This document shows, piece by piece, positions 26,864-36,062 of a stretch of DNA of 64,000 bases (position 1 is the stretch's first letter; every line of letters starts with the position of its first letter). This DNA comes from Candidatus Rhodobacter oscarellae. GTDB lineage: Bacteria > Pseudomonadota > Alphaproteobacteria > Rhodobacterales > Rhodobacteraceae. The notes under the pieces are model-generated. The model did no database searches and was not told the DNA's origin. It saw nothing but the letters and a program-made list of their open reading frames with translations. The translations under genes and the position numbers were made by a program. The stretch is taken from NCBI RefSeq assembly GCF_001078595.1, contig NZ_LFTY01000002.1, forward strand, positions 792,124 to 856,123. Direction: 5' to 3'.

Positions 26864-28016
26864 GGGCGGACTTTAGGCGCGGTGATCGCGCTTGGCCACC
26901 GCGAACCGGCCCCGCGCCCCACCTAGAGGGGTCGGCCCACCCACCCACCCCCGCCCCCTCCAGGCGCGGCACGGGGCCGGGGGTGATCTGATCCGCCCCG
27001 AGCCACGCCCGCATCTCGAACCGCCCGTCCACCATCTGCGGTGCGCGGCTGGCGATCATATGCCGGTCGCGCAGCCCGCGCAGCGTGGCGGCCGCGTCCT
27101 CGCCAAAGCGCTGGTCGGTGAAGTAGAAATTGTGGCTGGCCGAGATGCGCTCGATCGTGTCCACCGGGTAGTCGCCCTGCACCGCCTCCCAGCGGGCGGT
27201 CATGTCCACATCCGCGATCTCGTCCCGGCGCTCGCGCGGCACCCCGTGGCGGCCCAGCCGCGGCGCGCTGAGGAAACGCTTGGCGTTGGAGGTCGCCAGC
27301 ACCCCGTCATGGCGGTTGAAGTAGTTCGTCCAGCGCTGCGATTTCTCCAGGATGGATGCGCCCTCGCTGCGCCGCACCGATCGGGTCGAGATATCCGCCC
27401 CGAAGGTGATCAGGTTGGCGATGCCCCAGGCGGATTGCCGCGCCACGCGCGACCCCGGCGCGTCGCGCAGCGCCTCGCGCACCACCAGGGACCCCATCGA
27501 ATGCGCCATCACATGCACCCGCACGCGGCATTCCGGCGTCGAGAGCTGCGCAAAGACCGCCCGCGCCGAGCTCACCAGATCCAACGCGCTGCCGCGCGCG
27601 TCCTGGTCGTCCTCGTAGTAATCGAACACCTCGCCATTGGCGGGCCAGGAGAAGCTGACGAACACCGCCTCGGCAAAGCCGTTGTTGCGGATCGTGGCGG
27701 CGAGGTTGCGATGCGCCTCAAAGCAGTCCTGCGCGTCGATGTTGAAGCCGTGGACGAACACCACGATGTCGCCCTCGTGTTCCATGCCCACAGGCGGCGC
27801 GGCGTCCTGCGCCGCGGCCCAGCGCGCCTGCGCGTCCGCGACGACCCTGCGCCCCCAGCGCAGCCGCCGCCCGGGACCCTTCTCGCGCTTGTCGGGATCA
27901 AAGAACCTGTCGCCCGGCTCGGTGGCCAGAAAATAGGGCCCGGCCTTGCGGGGCCCGAACTGCCGCTGCCCAGCGGAGCCGGTGATGTTGCGCGTGGTAA
28001 CCAGGTATTCTGTCAT
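26820..28016 (-). CDS. DUF900-type alpha/beta hydrolase
   Basis: A 398-residue protein. DIVVFVHGFN (83-92) is the oxyanion-hole strand, AHSMGSLV (171-178) the nucleophile elbow with Ser173, and ASHNFYFTDQRFGEDAAATL the likely His-containing end of the hydrolase fold. DUF900 proteins are esterase/lipase-like and largely uncharacterised. No signal peptide, so cytoplasmic. The last ~75 residues are Gly/Arg/Pro-rich and partly overlap the next gene by 44 bases, so the C-terminus may have grown by loss of an earlier stop. It is the first gene on this strand before the permeases; functional linkage is uncertain. Confidence 0.82.
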   Translation of the reverse strand: MTEYLVTTRNITGSAGQRQFGPRKAGPYFLATEPGDRFFDPDKREKGPGRRLRWGRRVVADAQARWAAAQDAAPPVGMEHEGDIVVFVHGFNIDAQDCFEAHRNLAATIRNNGFAEAVFVSFSWPANGEVFDYYEDDQDARGSALDLVSSARAVFAQLSTPECRVRVHVMAHSMGSLVVREALRDAPGSRVARQSAWGIANLITFGADISTRSVRRSEGASILEKSQRWTNYFNRHDGVLATSNAKRFLSAPRLGRHGVPRERRDEIADVDMTARWEAVQGDYPVDTIERISASHNFYFTDQRFGEDAAATLRGLRDRHMIASRAPQMVDGRFEMRAWLGADQITPGPVPRLEGAGVGGWADPSRWGAGPVRGGQARSPRLKSAHGTVFPDAAGVAGA

Positions 28017-28099
28017 GATGCCCCCTGTGACATGGCGTTTCTATTTGGGTCCGAATCACCTACCATGAGGGCCGTGACCGCAGCGTGAGAGCTCCATGA

Positions 28100-28999
28100 A
28101 TGGACCATAAGGACGTCATAGCAGCCTTGCCGCGCCAGGATCTGGCGCGCCTGACCCAGCGCCAGAATCGCGCCGGGCTGTGGCACCTTGCGGGGCATCT
28201 GGGGCTGATCGTGATCGTGGGGGCTGGCATCGCGCTGCGCGTGCCGCTCTGGCCGCTTCTGCTGCCGCTGCAGGGCGTGCTGATCGTCTTCCTCTTCACG
28301 CTCGAGCATGAGGCCACCCATAAGACGCCCTTTGCCAGCGGCTGGCTGAACGAGGCCGTGGGGCATCTCAGCGGGCTGCTGATCCTGCTGCCCTTCACCT
28401 GGTTCCGTTACTTCCACCTGGCGCATCACAAATACACCAACGACCCCGAGCGCGACCCCGAGCTTCTGGCGGGCGGGCACCCCAAGACCCGCGCGGCGTA
28501 TCTCTGGCACGTCTCGGGGCTGCCCTATTGGGCGGGCACGGCGCGGGTGCTGGTGGTGAACGCGCTGGGGCGGGCAGGGGGCAGCTACCTGCCGCAGCGC
28601 GCCCTGCCGCGCGTCGCCTGGGAGGCGCGGGCATACCTGGCGGTCTACGCCGCCGCGGCGCTGTCGCTTGCGGTCTCGCCGCTGCTCTTCTGGGTCTGGC
28701 TGCTGCCGGCGCTGCTGGGCCAGCCGGCGCTGCGGCTCTACCTGCTGGCCGAGCATGGCCGCTGCGCCCATGTCGCCGACATGCTGTCCAACACGCGCAC
28801 CACCTTCACCAACCGCGTGGTGCGGTTCCTGGCCTGGAACATGCCCTACCATATCGAGCATCACGCGGTGCCGAACGTGCCCTTCCACCGCCTGCCGGAG
28901 CTGCACGCGCATATGGCGCCGCATCTCAAGGAGACCGCGCCGGGATACCGGGCCTTCACGCGGGACTATGTGCAGGGCCTAGGACCGGCGGCGCAATAG
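28100..28999 (+). CDS. Membrane fatty-acid desaturase-like protein
   Basis: A 299-residue membrane di-iron enzyme. Three His boxes are clear: HEATH (70-74), HLAHH (106-110) and HIEHH in NMPYHIEHHAVPNVPFHRLPELH near the C-terminus. Hydrophobic segments at about 30-65, 88-103 and 170-205 surround them. Desaturases and hydroxylases (including carotenoid and sphingolipid types) share this layout, and a short desaturase of this kind may act on acyl lipids or on a small substrate. It overlaps the convergent EamA gene by 21 bases at the 3' end. Confidence 0.88.
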   Translation: MDHKDVIAALPRQDLARLTQRQNRAGLWHLAGHLGLIVIVGAGIALRVPLWPLLLPLQGVLIVFLFTLEHEATHKTPFASGWLNEAVGHLSGLLILLPFTWFRYFHLAHHKYTNDPERDPELLAGGHPKTRAAYLWHVSGLPYWAGTARVLVVNALGRAGGSYLPQRALPRVAWEARAYLAVYAAAALSLAVSPLLFWVWLLPALLGQPALRLYLLAEHGRCAHVADMLSNTRTTFTNRVVRFLAWNMPYHIEHHAVPNVPFHRLPELHAHMAPHLKETAPGYRAFTRDYVQGLGPAAQ

Positions 29000-29881
29000 C
29001 CGCCCGTCCAGGATCAACAGCCCCAGCGCCAGCACGGCGAAGCCGATGAAGGCCTGCGGCGGCAGGGTCTCGCCGCGCACCAGCGCGCCCAGCAGGATCG
29101 CCACCGGCGGGATGATCAGCGTGCACAGCAGCAGGTTGCCGCTGCCCGCCATGGCCAGCACGCGGTAGTAGAGCAGATAGGCCAGCGCGGTGGCCGCCAG
29201 CGCGTAATAGGCGATGGCCAGGAGCGTGTCGGTCTGCAGCGCCAGGCTGGGCGCGCCCTCATAGAGGACCGCGATGGGCAGGATGATCAGCGTCGAGCCC
29301 GTCAGCATCCCCGCCGCGGCGACCTGCGGCGCCAGACCGCCCAAAGCCCACCGCGCCCAGACGCTGGCGAAGGCATAGCTGATTGTGCCCGCCAGCACCG
29401 CCAGCTGCGCCAGCGAGCGCGGGTCGAAGGCCAGCAGGCTCTGCAATCCGATCGCCGTGGCCACGCCCAGAAAGCCCAGACTCAGCCCCAAGGCGCGGCG
29501 CGGGGTCAGGCGCTCGTCGCGGAAGAACAAAGCGGCCAGCAGCACGCCGAAGACGGCCGTTGCGGCGTTCAGGATCGAGGTCAGCCCGCTCTCGATGGTC
29601 AGCTGCCCCCAGGCCATCAGCCCGAAGGGCAGCGCGTTGTTGAGCAGGCCCATCACCAGGAACGCCCCCCAGACGCGCGGCGCGCGCGGCACCGGCAGGC
29701 GCATCGCCAGCACCACGAGCCACAGCACCAGCGCCGCCCAGAACACCCGATGCGCGACCGAGGTCAGGAACCCCACCTCGTCCAGCGCGATGCGGATCGC
29801 CAGGAACGAGCCGCCCCAGAGCAGCGACAGCAAAAGAAGCTCGGCCCAGGCGCGGCCGGAGAGGGAGGTCTGCGGTGTCAT
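28979..29881 (-). CDS. EamA/DMT-superfamily transporter
   Basis: A 300-residue inner-membrane protein with about ten hydrophobic segments arranged as two EamA repeats; the first has LLWGGSFLAIRIALDEVG, the second begins near LAGTISYAFASVWARWALG. DMT proteins usually export amino acids, nucleotides or drugs. It ends in a basic cap (GRLLRRRS) overlapping the desaturase gene. Substrate unknown. Confidence 0.92.
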   Translation of the reverse strand: MTPQTSLSGRAWAELLLLSLLWGGSFLAIRIALDEVGFLTSVAHRVFWAALVLWLVVLAMRLPVPRAPRVWGAFLVMGLLNNALPFGLMAWGQLTIESGLTSILNAATAVFGVLLAALFFRDERLTPRRALGLSLGFLGVATAIGLQSLLAFDPRSLAQLAVLAGTISYAFASVWARWALGGLAPQVAAAGMLTGSTLIILPIAVLYEGAPSLALQTDTLLAIAYYALAATALAYLLYYRVLAMAGSGNLLLCTLIIPPVAILLGALVRGETLPPQAFIGFAVLALGLLILDGRLLRRRS

Positions 29882-29979
29882 GCCGCCCGCCTAGCGGGCC
29901 GCGCGCGGATTGGCGACCCGGAAGCTGCGCGTTGCTTAGCGGGCCGCGGTCGGGCGCAGCAGGTTTGCGGCGTTGGGCG

Positions 29980-30606
29980 CTACTGGCTGCCGGCCTCCAG
30001 CGGCAGGTGGCAGCAGCCGTCGTAATAGGCGCCGATGCCGCCGGCATCCAGCAACAGGTCGACATGCCAAGGATAGGCCCGGTCGCTCATGCCGTCGCTG
30101 CAGGCGCTCGGCCGCACCAGCAGCGTCGCACTGCCACCGCCGCCGGACAGCGAGACCTGCACCGGAAAGCTGGGCCGGCCCGCGGCCACGCGGGTGCCCG
30201 TCAGGCCAAGGCTGAGGAACAGGTCATTGGCGTCGGAATAGGCGGCCGAGCTGGCGGAGAGCTGCAGCGACCAGAAGGGCTCGGTGCCGGCGCAGAGCAG
30301 CCCGGCGGGCAGCTCGGTGCCCGGGACCCGCTGGACGGGGTCGGGGGCCAGGAACCGCATCGACACCCAGCCGAGGCCCTCCTGCCAGATGATCCGCCCC
30401 CATTTGCCCGACGCGTCGGTGCCATGCACCTCGACGCCGGTGGCATGCGCCGGCAGGTCGCCGATATCGGCGCTCGAGGAGCGCGGCTCGGCGCGCACGT
30501 TCAGCGAGTCGTTCGCGGCGACCCCGGTGACCCGGAAATAGGCGGGCTGGGCCGCAAGGCTCAGGGGGAGGAAGGCGGTAAGGAGTGCAAGAAAAATGGT
30601 TCGCAT
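29980..30606 (-). CDS. Secreted SH3b + COG3650 ('GTEPFW') domain protein
   Basis: A 208-residue protein with a signal peptide (MRTIFLALLTAFLPLSLAAQ), a bacterial SH3 domain at about 22-85 (DSLNVRAEPRSSSADIGDLPAHATGVEV ... GKWGRIIWQEGLGWVSMRFL) and a C-terminal domain with CAGTEPFWSLQLS, the signature of COG3650 envelope proteins. Two Cys pairs (C103-type and CSD/CC near the end) may form disulfides. The chosen start follows AAAGGGAG; an in-frame upstream start would put 25 residues before the signal peptide. Probably periplasmic and wall-associated; role unknown. Confidence 0.85.
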   Translation of the reverse strand: MRTIFLALLTAFLPLSLAAQPAYFRVTGVAANDSLNVRAEPRSSSADIGDLPAHATGVEVHGTDASGKWGRIIWQEGLGWVSMRFLAPDPVQRVPGTELPAGLLCAGTEPFWSLQLSASSAAYSDANDLFLSLGLTGTRVAAGRPSFPVQVSLSGGGGSATLLVRPSACSDGMSDRAYPWHVDLLLDAGGIGAYYDGCCHLPLEAGSQ

Positions 30607-30693
30607 TTGGTGCTCCCTTTTGTTTAATGTGCGAAGGCTCAAGTTTCGGGACAAGATGTGAATTCGCTGCGACCGTGCCAAGGTCCGCTTTGG

Positions 30694-31515
30694 CTATGTC
30701 GCCGCTGCTTCCAATCGAATTTCGTCACCCCGGCCAATGATCCGGAGAGGCCAATCTCTCAGACGCTCCGATTTAGCGAACAAGGCCGAGACCTTAGCGG
30801 CAAGATCATCACGCCGAGCTCCGATGCAGGGATAGAAACCACATCGCCCAAGCGTTATGGCGCTGAAACCACAATTGGTTTGCTTTGCCAGGATCATCGC
30901 GCCCCACCATTCTTCACCCGTGAGCGGCAGTAACAACCGCGCATCTGAAGCCAGCCGTGTCGTCCAGAGATCGGGGACATGTGTAACCCCGGCAAAGGCG
31001 ACCACGAGATTTATCTGATCCATAGCTGTCAGGTCGGTCGCAGCGTTCCCGTGACGAACCTCGACATTCTCGTAATCAGCAAGGTTGCGCGCAGCGCGTT
31101 CTGCCAAAGCCTCCTCGACTTCATAAGCAACGATGTGACCGGTGGGGCCTACAAGTTTGCTGAGGATCGCGGTGTAGTACCCAACACCTGCACCAACCTG
31201 CAAAACGCGCGCTCCGGGCTGAACATCCGCGCGCGCTATGAGACTAACCCACAGGGAAGGATCGCCGATATTTATTCCCTTTTCCTCATCCAGAACGACA
31301 AGGACACTATGATAAAGCCACTTTGGGTCAGCGTCCGGCGTTAGGCGAGGCGGAAAGGTGACGTCGCCCAAGGCAGAACGAAGTTTCCACGGCCCATTGC
31401 CTACAAAGTCTTCGCGCGCGACCGATTTGAATGCAGCCAAGGTGCGGTTTGTCGCCGGGTTATCATCCAGCGCTGCAAGAACACGCAATTGGTCGATGAA
31501 GTGGTCAGCGTGCAC
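30694..31515 (-). CDS. PCMT-like protein methyltransferase (protein-L-isoaspartate type)
   Basis: A 273-residue SAM-dependent methyltransferase. VLQVGAGVGYYTAILSKLVGPTGHIVAYEVEE is the SAM-binding region of the PCMT family and HGNAATD the next motif. The N-terminal 75 residues (NRTLAAFKSVAREDFVGNGPW) also match the family, which repairs isoaspartyl residues, but the usual EIGTGSGYQ and THVLEVG forms are altered and it is longer than E. coli Pcm (208). It stands alone on the minus strand with codons visibly less G/C-rich than its neighbours, suggesting transfer. It may be a stand-alone PCMT-like methyltransferase with another substrate. Confidence 0.8.
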   Translation of the reverse strand: MHADHFIDQLRVLAALDDNPATNRTLAAFKSVAREDFVGNGPWKLRSALGDVTFPPRLTPDADPKWLYHSVLVVLDEEKGINIGDPSLWVSLIARADVQPGARVLQVGAGVGYYTAILSKLVGPTGHIVAYEVEEALAERAARNLADYENVEVRHGNAATDLTAMDQINLVVAFAGVTHVPDLWTTRLASDARLLLPLTGEEWWGAMILAKQTNCGFSAITLGRCGFYPCIGARRDDLAAKVSALFAKSERLRDWPLRIIGRGDEIRLEAAAT

Positions 31516-31677
31516 GAAATACCTCCATCAAATAAAGTCGGAAATTGATCAGCCGACACAGTCAAGATAGCGGAAGCCGACGTTCGTGCAAAGCGCAGCA
31601 TCGGTCGACGTGGGCTCAGAGCCGACCTTGACGCTCCATCAAAAAAAGATCTGCGCCTAGTATACCCCGGAACCGCG

Positions 31678-32340
31678 TTATTCCAAAATGGCATCTAGGC
31701 CGGGGCCCTGCGCGCCCGCCAAGGTCGCCACCGACCAGGCGCTGGCGCGCGCCGCGTTGAACCAGAACGCCAGCACCTCGCGCACCAGCATCCCGACAGC
31801 GCCCATGCGCGTGTCCGGGTCGGGCACCCGGAAGCGTGACGAATGGCATAGGCTCGCGGGTCTGATGCCCGCCCACCAGAAGCTCAGGTAGCTTCGGGAC
31901 AGGTGCAGCCCCTCTGTGACCAGGACGAACCCGCCGCGCCCGGCCAGCATCGGCTTGGAGAAGAGCGCGTTCTGCAGGGTGGAATACGAGGCGCCCTCAT
32001 GGGTGATCGCCTGGGCGGGCACGCCCATCGAGATCGCCGCCCGCGCCATCTGCGCCCCGGCGGAGGGCCCGCCGTTGCGGGTGATCCCGCCGGTCATATG
32101 CAGGCTTCGCGCCCCGCCGCTCTCATAAAGAGCGACACCCGCGGCGATACGGTCCAGGCTAGAGCGGTACAAGCGCCCGCCGGGCGCCATTCCCGCACCC
32201 AACACAACCGCCACATCGAAGTCGCCGCGCGCGGCATATCCGGTGCAGGGCGGCGAAAGCAGCGCACCGGCGAGAATGCACAAGACGCTCGCCAGGCCGG
32301 CCCAAACCGCTAGTCTAAAAGCACTGTGAAGCCATCGCAT
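31678..32340 (-). CDS. YdcF/DUF218 family protein
   Basis: A 220-residue protein with an N-terminal membrane anchor (about residues 8-28) and a DUF218 domain: DVAVVLGAGMAPGGRLYRSSLDRIAAGVALYESGGA, GGITRNGG, EGASYSTLQNALFSKPMLA and TEGLHLSRSYLSFWWAG. Family members (YdcF, SanA, ElyC) act in envelope biogenesis, with ElyC linked to peptidoglycan precursor carriers. It starts 9 bases after the end of the frameshifted FkbM gene and is probably transcribed with it. Confidence 0.9.
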   Translation of the reverse strand: MRWLHSAFRLAVWAGLASVLCILAGALLSPPCTGYAARGDFDVAVVLGAGMAPGGRLYRSSLDRIAAGVALYESGGARSLHMTGGITRNGGPSAGAQMARAAISMGVPAQAITHEGASYSTLQNALFSKPMLAGRGGFVLVTEGLHLSRSYLSFWWAGIRPASLCHSSRFRVPDPDTRMGAVGMLVREVLAFWFNAARASAWSVATLAGAQGPGLDAILE

Positions 32341-32349
32341 TTTGCGCCC

Positions 32350-33079
32350 TCAATCGCCATCGGCGCCGAGCCTGGGCTGCTTGATATAGAGCGCATTGCC
32401 TTGCACCCCGTCGAGCCCCAGCACGGCCAACCGAAAACCGCGCGCGTTCAGATGGTTGTCGATCTCGTCAAACATTTCTGTCACCCTGATAAAAGCCCGA
32501 ATGGGCAGAGACTTCGATATGTATGCAGCCGGTCCCTCGCAGCAAGTTCTCTGCCCCGCGCAGCACCATCATCTCGGCGCCTTGCACGTCGATCCAAAGG
32601 CAATCGCAGCGATTATCTGGGAAATCATCGTCCAATCGCACCGTCTCGACCTTGGTGGTCTCTGCGGGCTTCAGGCCAAACAGCGCCCGGCCCTGGGTTC
32701 CAACCTCGAGGAGGCTTCCGTCGCCGTGCCGGTTGTTTTCGAAGAAGTCCGCATGTCCCGCCGTATCCGACGCGGCCACGGGCCGCAACGTGACGCGAGC
32801 ATTTTGCTCGAAGCGGCGGCGCAGCTTGGGGACGTAGCGTGCGGAGGGCTCGTAGAGATGTACATGCGCCTTAGGGTGAAGGCGCAGGAATTTCGGCGCC
32901 TCATCGCCGTCATGCACCCCCACGACGCAGACCCGCTCGATGTTTTCCGGGGCCTGCAGCAGGTTTCGCGCCAACCCGAAGATCGCAACGTTCGAGACGT
33001 AGTCGTAGCTGGGATAAATCCGCCCCAGATCCAGCGCGCCAATCCGGCGGCGAAAGAAGCTCTTGATTAAAGGTAACAT
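32350..33079 (-). pseudogene. FkbM-family methyltransferase, frameshifted near the 3' end
   Basis: The frame from ATG 33079 codes a FkbM-type SAM methyltransferase (VCVVGVHDGDEAPKFLRLHPKAHVHLYEPSA, LRPVAASDTAG, VRLDDDFPDNRCDCLWIDVQGAEMMVLRGA) and ends early at 32468 after IEVSAHSGFYQGDRNV. Removing one base at about 32474-32480 (GACAGAAATGTTTGAC) restores a frame that reads MFDEIDNHLNARGFRLAVLGL ... ALYIKQPRLGADGD and stops at 32350, the expected FkbM ending. So the gene carries a +1 shift, either a real mutation or a sequencing error. FkbM enzymes O-methylate sugars or polyketides. It lies 36 bases downstream of guaA. Confidence 0.82.
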
Positions 33080-33115
33080 TCTCAACGTGCAATTGCCCAA
33101 TGGGCCCCTGGTGCG

Positions 33116-34684
33116 TCATTCCCACTCGATGGTGCCCGGGGGCTTCGACGTGATGTCATAGGTCACCCGATTGATGCCTGCGACCTCGTTGATGATGCGC
33201 GTGGCGGTCTCGCCCAAAAAGTCGTGGCTGAACGGGTAGTAATCCGCCGTCATGCCGTCCACCGAGGTCACCGCGCGCAGGGCGCAGGCGTAGTCATAGG
33301 TGCGCCCGTCGCCCATCACGCCCACCGTGCGCACTGGCAAGATCGCGGCATAGGCCTGCCAAATCTCGTCATAGAGCCCGTGCTTGCGGATCTGGTCGAT
33401 GAACACGGCGTCCGCCTCGCGCAGGATCTCCAGCTTGGGGCGGGTGATCTCGCCGGGGCAGCGGATCGCCAGGCCGGGGCCGGGGAAGGGGTGGCGCCCG
33501 ATGAAGCTCTGCGGCAGGCCCAGCTCGCGCCCCAGGGCGCGGACCTCGTCCTTGAAGAGCTCGCGCAGCGGCTCGACCAGCTTCAGCCCCATCTTCTCGG
33601 GCAGCCCGCCCACATTGTGGTGGCTCTTGATGGTCACCGAGGGCCCGCCGGAGAAGCTGACGCTCTCAATCACATCGGGGTACAGGGTGCCCTGCGCCAG
33701 GAACTCGGCGCCCTCGATCTCGCCGGCGTATTTCTGGAACACGTCAATAAAGAGCCTGCCGATGATCTTGCGCTTGGTCTCGGGGTCGGACTGCCCGTCC
33801 AGCTCGCCCAGGAACAGCTCTGACTCGTCCGCCGCGATCAGCGGGATGTTGTAGTTGTCGCGGAACATGGCCACGACTTCCTCGGCCTCGTTCTTGCGCA
33901 ACAGCCCGTGGTCCACGAAGACGCAGGTCAGCTGGTCGCCGATCGCCTCATGGATCAGGATCGCGGCGACACTTGAGTCGACGCCGCCCGATAGCCCACA
34001 GATGACGCGCTTGTCGCCCACCTGCGCGCGGATCGCGGCGATGGCCTGCTCGCGGTAGCCCGCCATGGTCCAATCGCCGGCAAAGCCCGCCATGCGCACG
34101 AAGTTCTCGTAAAGCTTGGCGCCGCGGGGCGTGTGGTGCACCTCGGGGTGGAACTGCACGGCGTAGAAGTTCCGCGCGGGATCCGCGGTGATCGCATAGG
34201 GCGCGTTGGGGGAGGTGCCGTAGACCTCGAACCCCGGCGCAAGTGCGGCGACATGGTCGCCGTGGCTCATCCAGACCTGCTCGTCGCCGTCAGAGAACCA
34301 GCCGTCCAGCAGGGGCAGGGGGCCCGCCGGGGTCACATAGGCGCGCCCGAATTCGGCGGTGCCGCCGCCGCCCGAGATCTTGCCGCCCTCGACCCGCCCG
34401 CCGAGGTCCTGCATCATCACCTGCTGGCCGTAGCAGATGCCCAGGATCGGCACGCCCAGCTCGTAGACCTTGGCCGGGGGGCGCGGCGAGCCCGCGCGGG
34501 TCACGCTGTCGGGCCCGCCCGAGAAGATCACCGCCTTGGGGGCGATCTCGGCCAGCACCGCGTCGGTGACGTTCTGATAGGGATGGATCTCGCAATAGAC
34601 GTTCAGCTCGCGCAGGCGCCGCGCGATCAGCTGGGTCACCTGGGAGCCGAAATCTACGATTAGGAGTGTGTCATGGCTGCTCAT
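33116..34684 (-). CDS. guaA: GMP synthase (glutamine-hydrolysing)
   Basis: A 522-residue enzyme converting XMP to GMP. The class I glutamine amidotransferase domain carries the nucleophile in GICYGQQ (Cys84) and the His/Glu pair in [10 protein letters not shown]; the ATP pyrophosphatase domain has the PP-loop [11 protein letters not shown]; the C-terminal dimerisation domain ends in KPPGTIEWE. Length and ending match E. coli GuaA (525). The chosen ATG opens [15 protein letters not shown]; a longer frame upstream is non-homologous. The guaA 3' end is a known integration site for mobile elements, and the genes beyond it (FkbM, YdcF, PCMT) are accessory. Confidence 0.97.
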   Translation of the reverse strand: MSSHDTLLIVDFGSQVTQLIARRLRELNVYCEIHPYQNVTDAVLAEIAPKAVIFSGGPDSVTRAGSPRPPAKVYELGVPILGICYGQQVMMQDLGGRVEGGKISGGGGTAEFGRAYVTPAGPLPLLDGWFSDGDEQVWMSHGDHVAALAPGFEVYGTSPNAPYAITADPARNFYAVQFHPEVHHTPRGAKLYENFVRMAGFAGDWTMAGYREQAIAAIRAQVGDKRVICGLSGGVDSSVAAILIHEAIGDQLTCVFVDHGLLRKNEAEEVVAMFRDNYNIPLIAADESELFLGELDGQSDPETKRKIIGRLFIDVFQKYAGEIEGAEFLAQGTLYPDVIESVSFSGGPSVTIKSHHNVGGLPEKMGLKLVEPLRELFKDEVRALGRELGLPQSFIGRHPFPGPGLAIRCPGEITRPKLEILREADAVFIDQIRKHGLYDEIWQAYAAILPVRTVGVMGDGRTYDYACALRAVTSVDGMTADYYPFSHDFLGETATRIINEVAGINRVTYDITSKPPGTIEWE

Positions 34685-35124
34685 GGGCGGCGGTTTATGC
34701 CGCCGCCGAGGGCGGCGCAAGCGGCGGTGCTTGGAATGCGTATTTTCATACAAGGTGAAGCCGCCGGCCGATGCCAAAGGCACGCGCGTGGGTGAGGTCT
34801 GCCAGTGGGGTCGTAAGAGTCCGCGGCTGCGCAGACGGCCTGGGGTTCCGTAGTGAGCCCAAAGTGCATGTTGCTGCGATCCGCACGAATGTCGGCATAT
34901 TTGTGTCCCTGCCAAAAGCGTGCCAAAATCGTTTTAGTTTTGCCGGGGGTTATTGGTTCCGATATGCCATTGATTTCTCGAAAGGCTAACTTGAGTGACA
35001 AAAACGACCGTTTCTGGCGCTACGATGACGTCTGGTAGCCTTTCGTGACGCGTGAAGCGGACGCGACGCAAACTGAAGAAAGCAGTTGTCTCGGAAGCTA
35101 GAGGCTCTAAGGGCGTTTTCGGAG
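34685..35124. other. Intergenic region; transition to A/T-rich DNA
   Basis: 440 bases between guaA and a two-gene A/T-rich operon. The part nearest guaA should hold its promoter. From about 34860 the base composition becomes visibly richer in A/T. A minus-strand open frame starting at TTG 35001 has a plausible-looking first 50 residues but then runs into the guaA leader. I see no intact gene. Confidence 0.5.
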
Positions 35125-35667
35125 CTAACCTTGCCAAAAGCATAGGGGCCAGACGCCGGTGAAAGATGATAGGGCATCCCATAATCCGCTATTCGTGGTA
35201 TTGGATACAACAGCGTAAGCCGAGAGATAAAGGAGCATTTCGTCCGCTGATATCTTCTGGAACCCAAATTCACCCTGAATGGTGTCATAGAACGAATAGA
35301 ACGCATCGCTGTTCTTACTAAAGGCATCCAGCATTTCAACAACTTCTGTGTCGGGAAGGGGCATAGCCTCTGTCAGAAAAAGGGATTTACCGTTGATCTC
35401 TCCAATGATGCCCAAGAGTTGACTGCTTAACCATTCCTCACCCTCGTACCCCGCTGGCGAAATCCCAACACGAGCTCTATTGTAGCGGAAGACCACGGAG
35501 TTAAGGCCTTCAAGCTTAAGCGGGTCTGAAAGCGCCTCCTGTGCCAAGCCAACAGATCGGTCAATTGCGCCTTGTGGGTCTTCAGAAAAATTCTGTCCGA
35601 ATGCAGAGAAGCATGACGCGAATATCAGGAATATGGAAATGAGTAAACTATTTGGAGTGGCTTTCAT
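35125..35667 (-). CDS. Hypothetical secreted protein in A/T-rich patch
   Basis: A 180-residue protein with an N-terminal signal peptide (LLISIFLIFASCFSAFGQ; a Cys in the core could also make it a lipoprotein, though the lipobox is poor). The mature part is acidic and predicted mixed helix. I recognise no domain. Codons are clearly A/T-richer than in flanking genes, so the gene is probably acquired. It overlaps the preceding membrane-protein gene by 4 bases (ATGA), so the two form an operon and are likely to act together. Confidence 0.65.
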   Translation of the reverse strand: MKATPNSLLISIFLIFASCFSAFGQNFSEDPQGAIDRSVGLAQEALSDPLKLEGLNSVVFRYNRARVGISPAGYEGEEWLSSQLLGIIGEINGKSLFLTEAMPLPDTEVVEMLDAFSKNSDAFYSFYDTIQGEFGFQKISADEMLLYLSAYAVVSNTTNSGLWDALSSFTGVWPLCFWQG

Positions 35668-36062
35668 CTTTCCAACCTCGTTAGACCGAACACTGTTAGC
35701 AGGGTCCCAATGATAAAGCTGAAGAATTGCACGTTGGCCAGAAGAGATAGTGCGGTAGATTCCTTGACTTCACTAATCTCTGAAAAATTCGCTCCGTTGA
35801 ATTCTAAAGACATTATTACTGGGATTTTGTCGATTAGAGCGCCAACGACAGCCCAAGAGGTCAAGCAGGAAATACCGAGCAGAAAAACACCAATAATCAG
35901 CGATTTATTGAGCTTCAGCGGGAGTATTTGCGCATCCCGAACCTTTAACTGAACCATCAATGCAGCGGTTCCACCCATAAGAGCGGTGGTCAGTGATAGA
36001 AGTAAGCTAGACTGACTCTGGATACTCTCAATCAGTGCTTTTGCCGTGTCTAAGTCGCTCAT
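35664..36062 (-). CDS. Hypothetical small membrane protein in A/T-rich patch
   Basis: A 132-residue protein with three likely membrane helices (about residues 18-38, 53-75 and 105-127) and a short extracytoplasmic loop between the second and third (DKIPVIMSLEFNGANFSEISEVKE). No family recognised. A/T-rich codon use and coupling to the secreted protein downstream suggest a small horizontally acquired module. Confidence 0.65.
   Translation of the reverse strand: MSDLDTAKALIESIQSQSSLLLSLTTALMGGTAALMVQLKVRDAQILPLKLNKSLIIGVFLLGISCLTSWAVVGALIDKIPVIMSLEFNGANFSEISEVKESTALSLLANVQFFSFIIGTLLTVFGLTRLER

Noticed and set aside
34681-35001. Minus-strand frame with an integrase-like opening (LSLKLAFREINGIS)
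   Set aside because: Only the first ~50 residues look protein-like, it starts at TTG and it runs into the guaA leader without integrase motifs. Not enough to call a remnant integrase.
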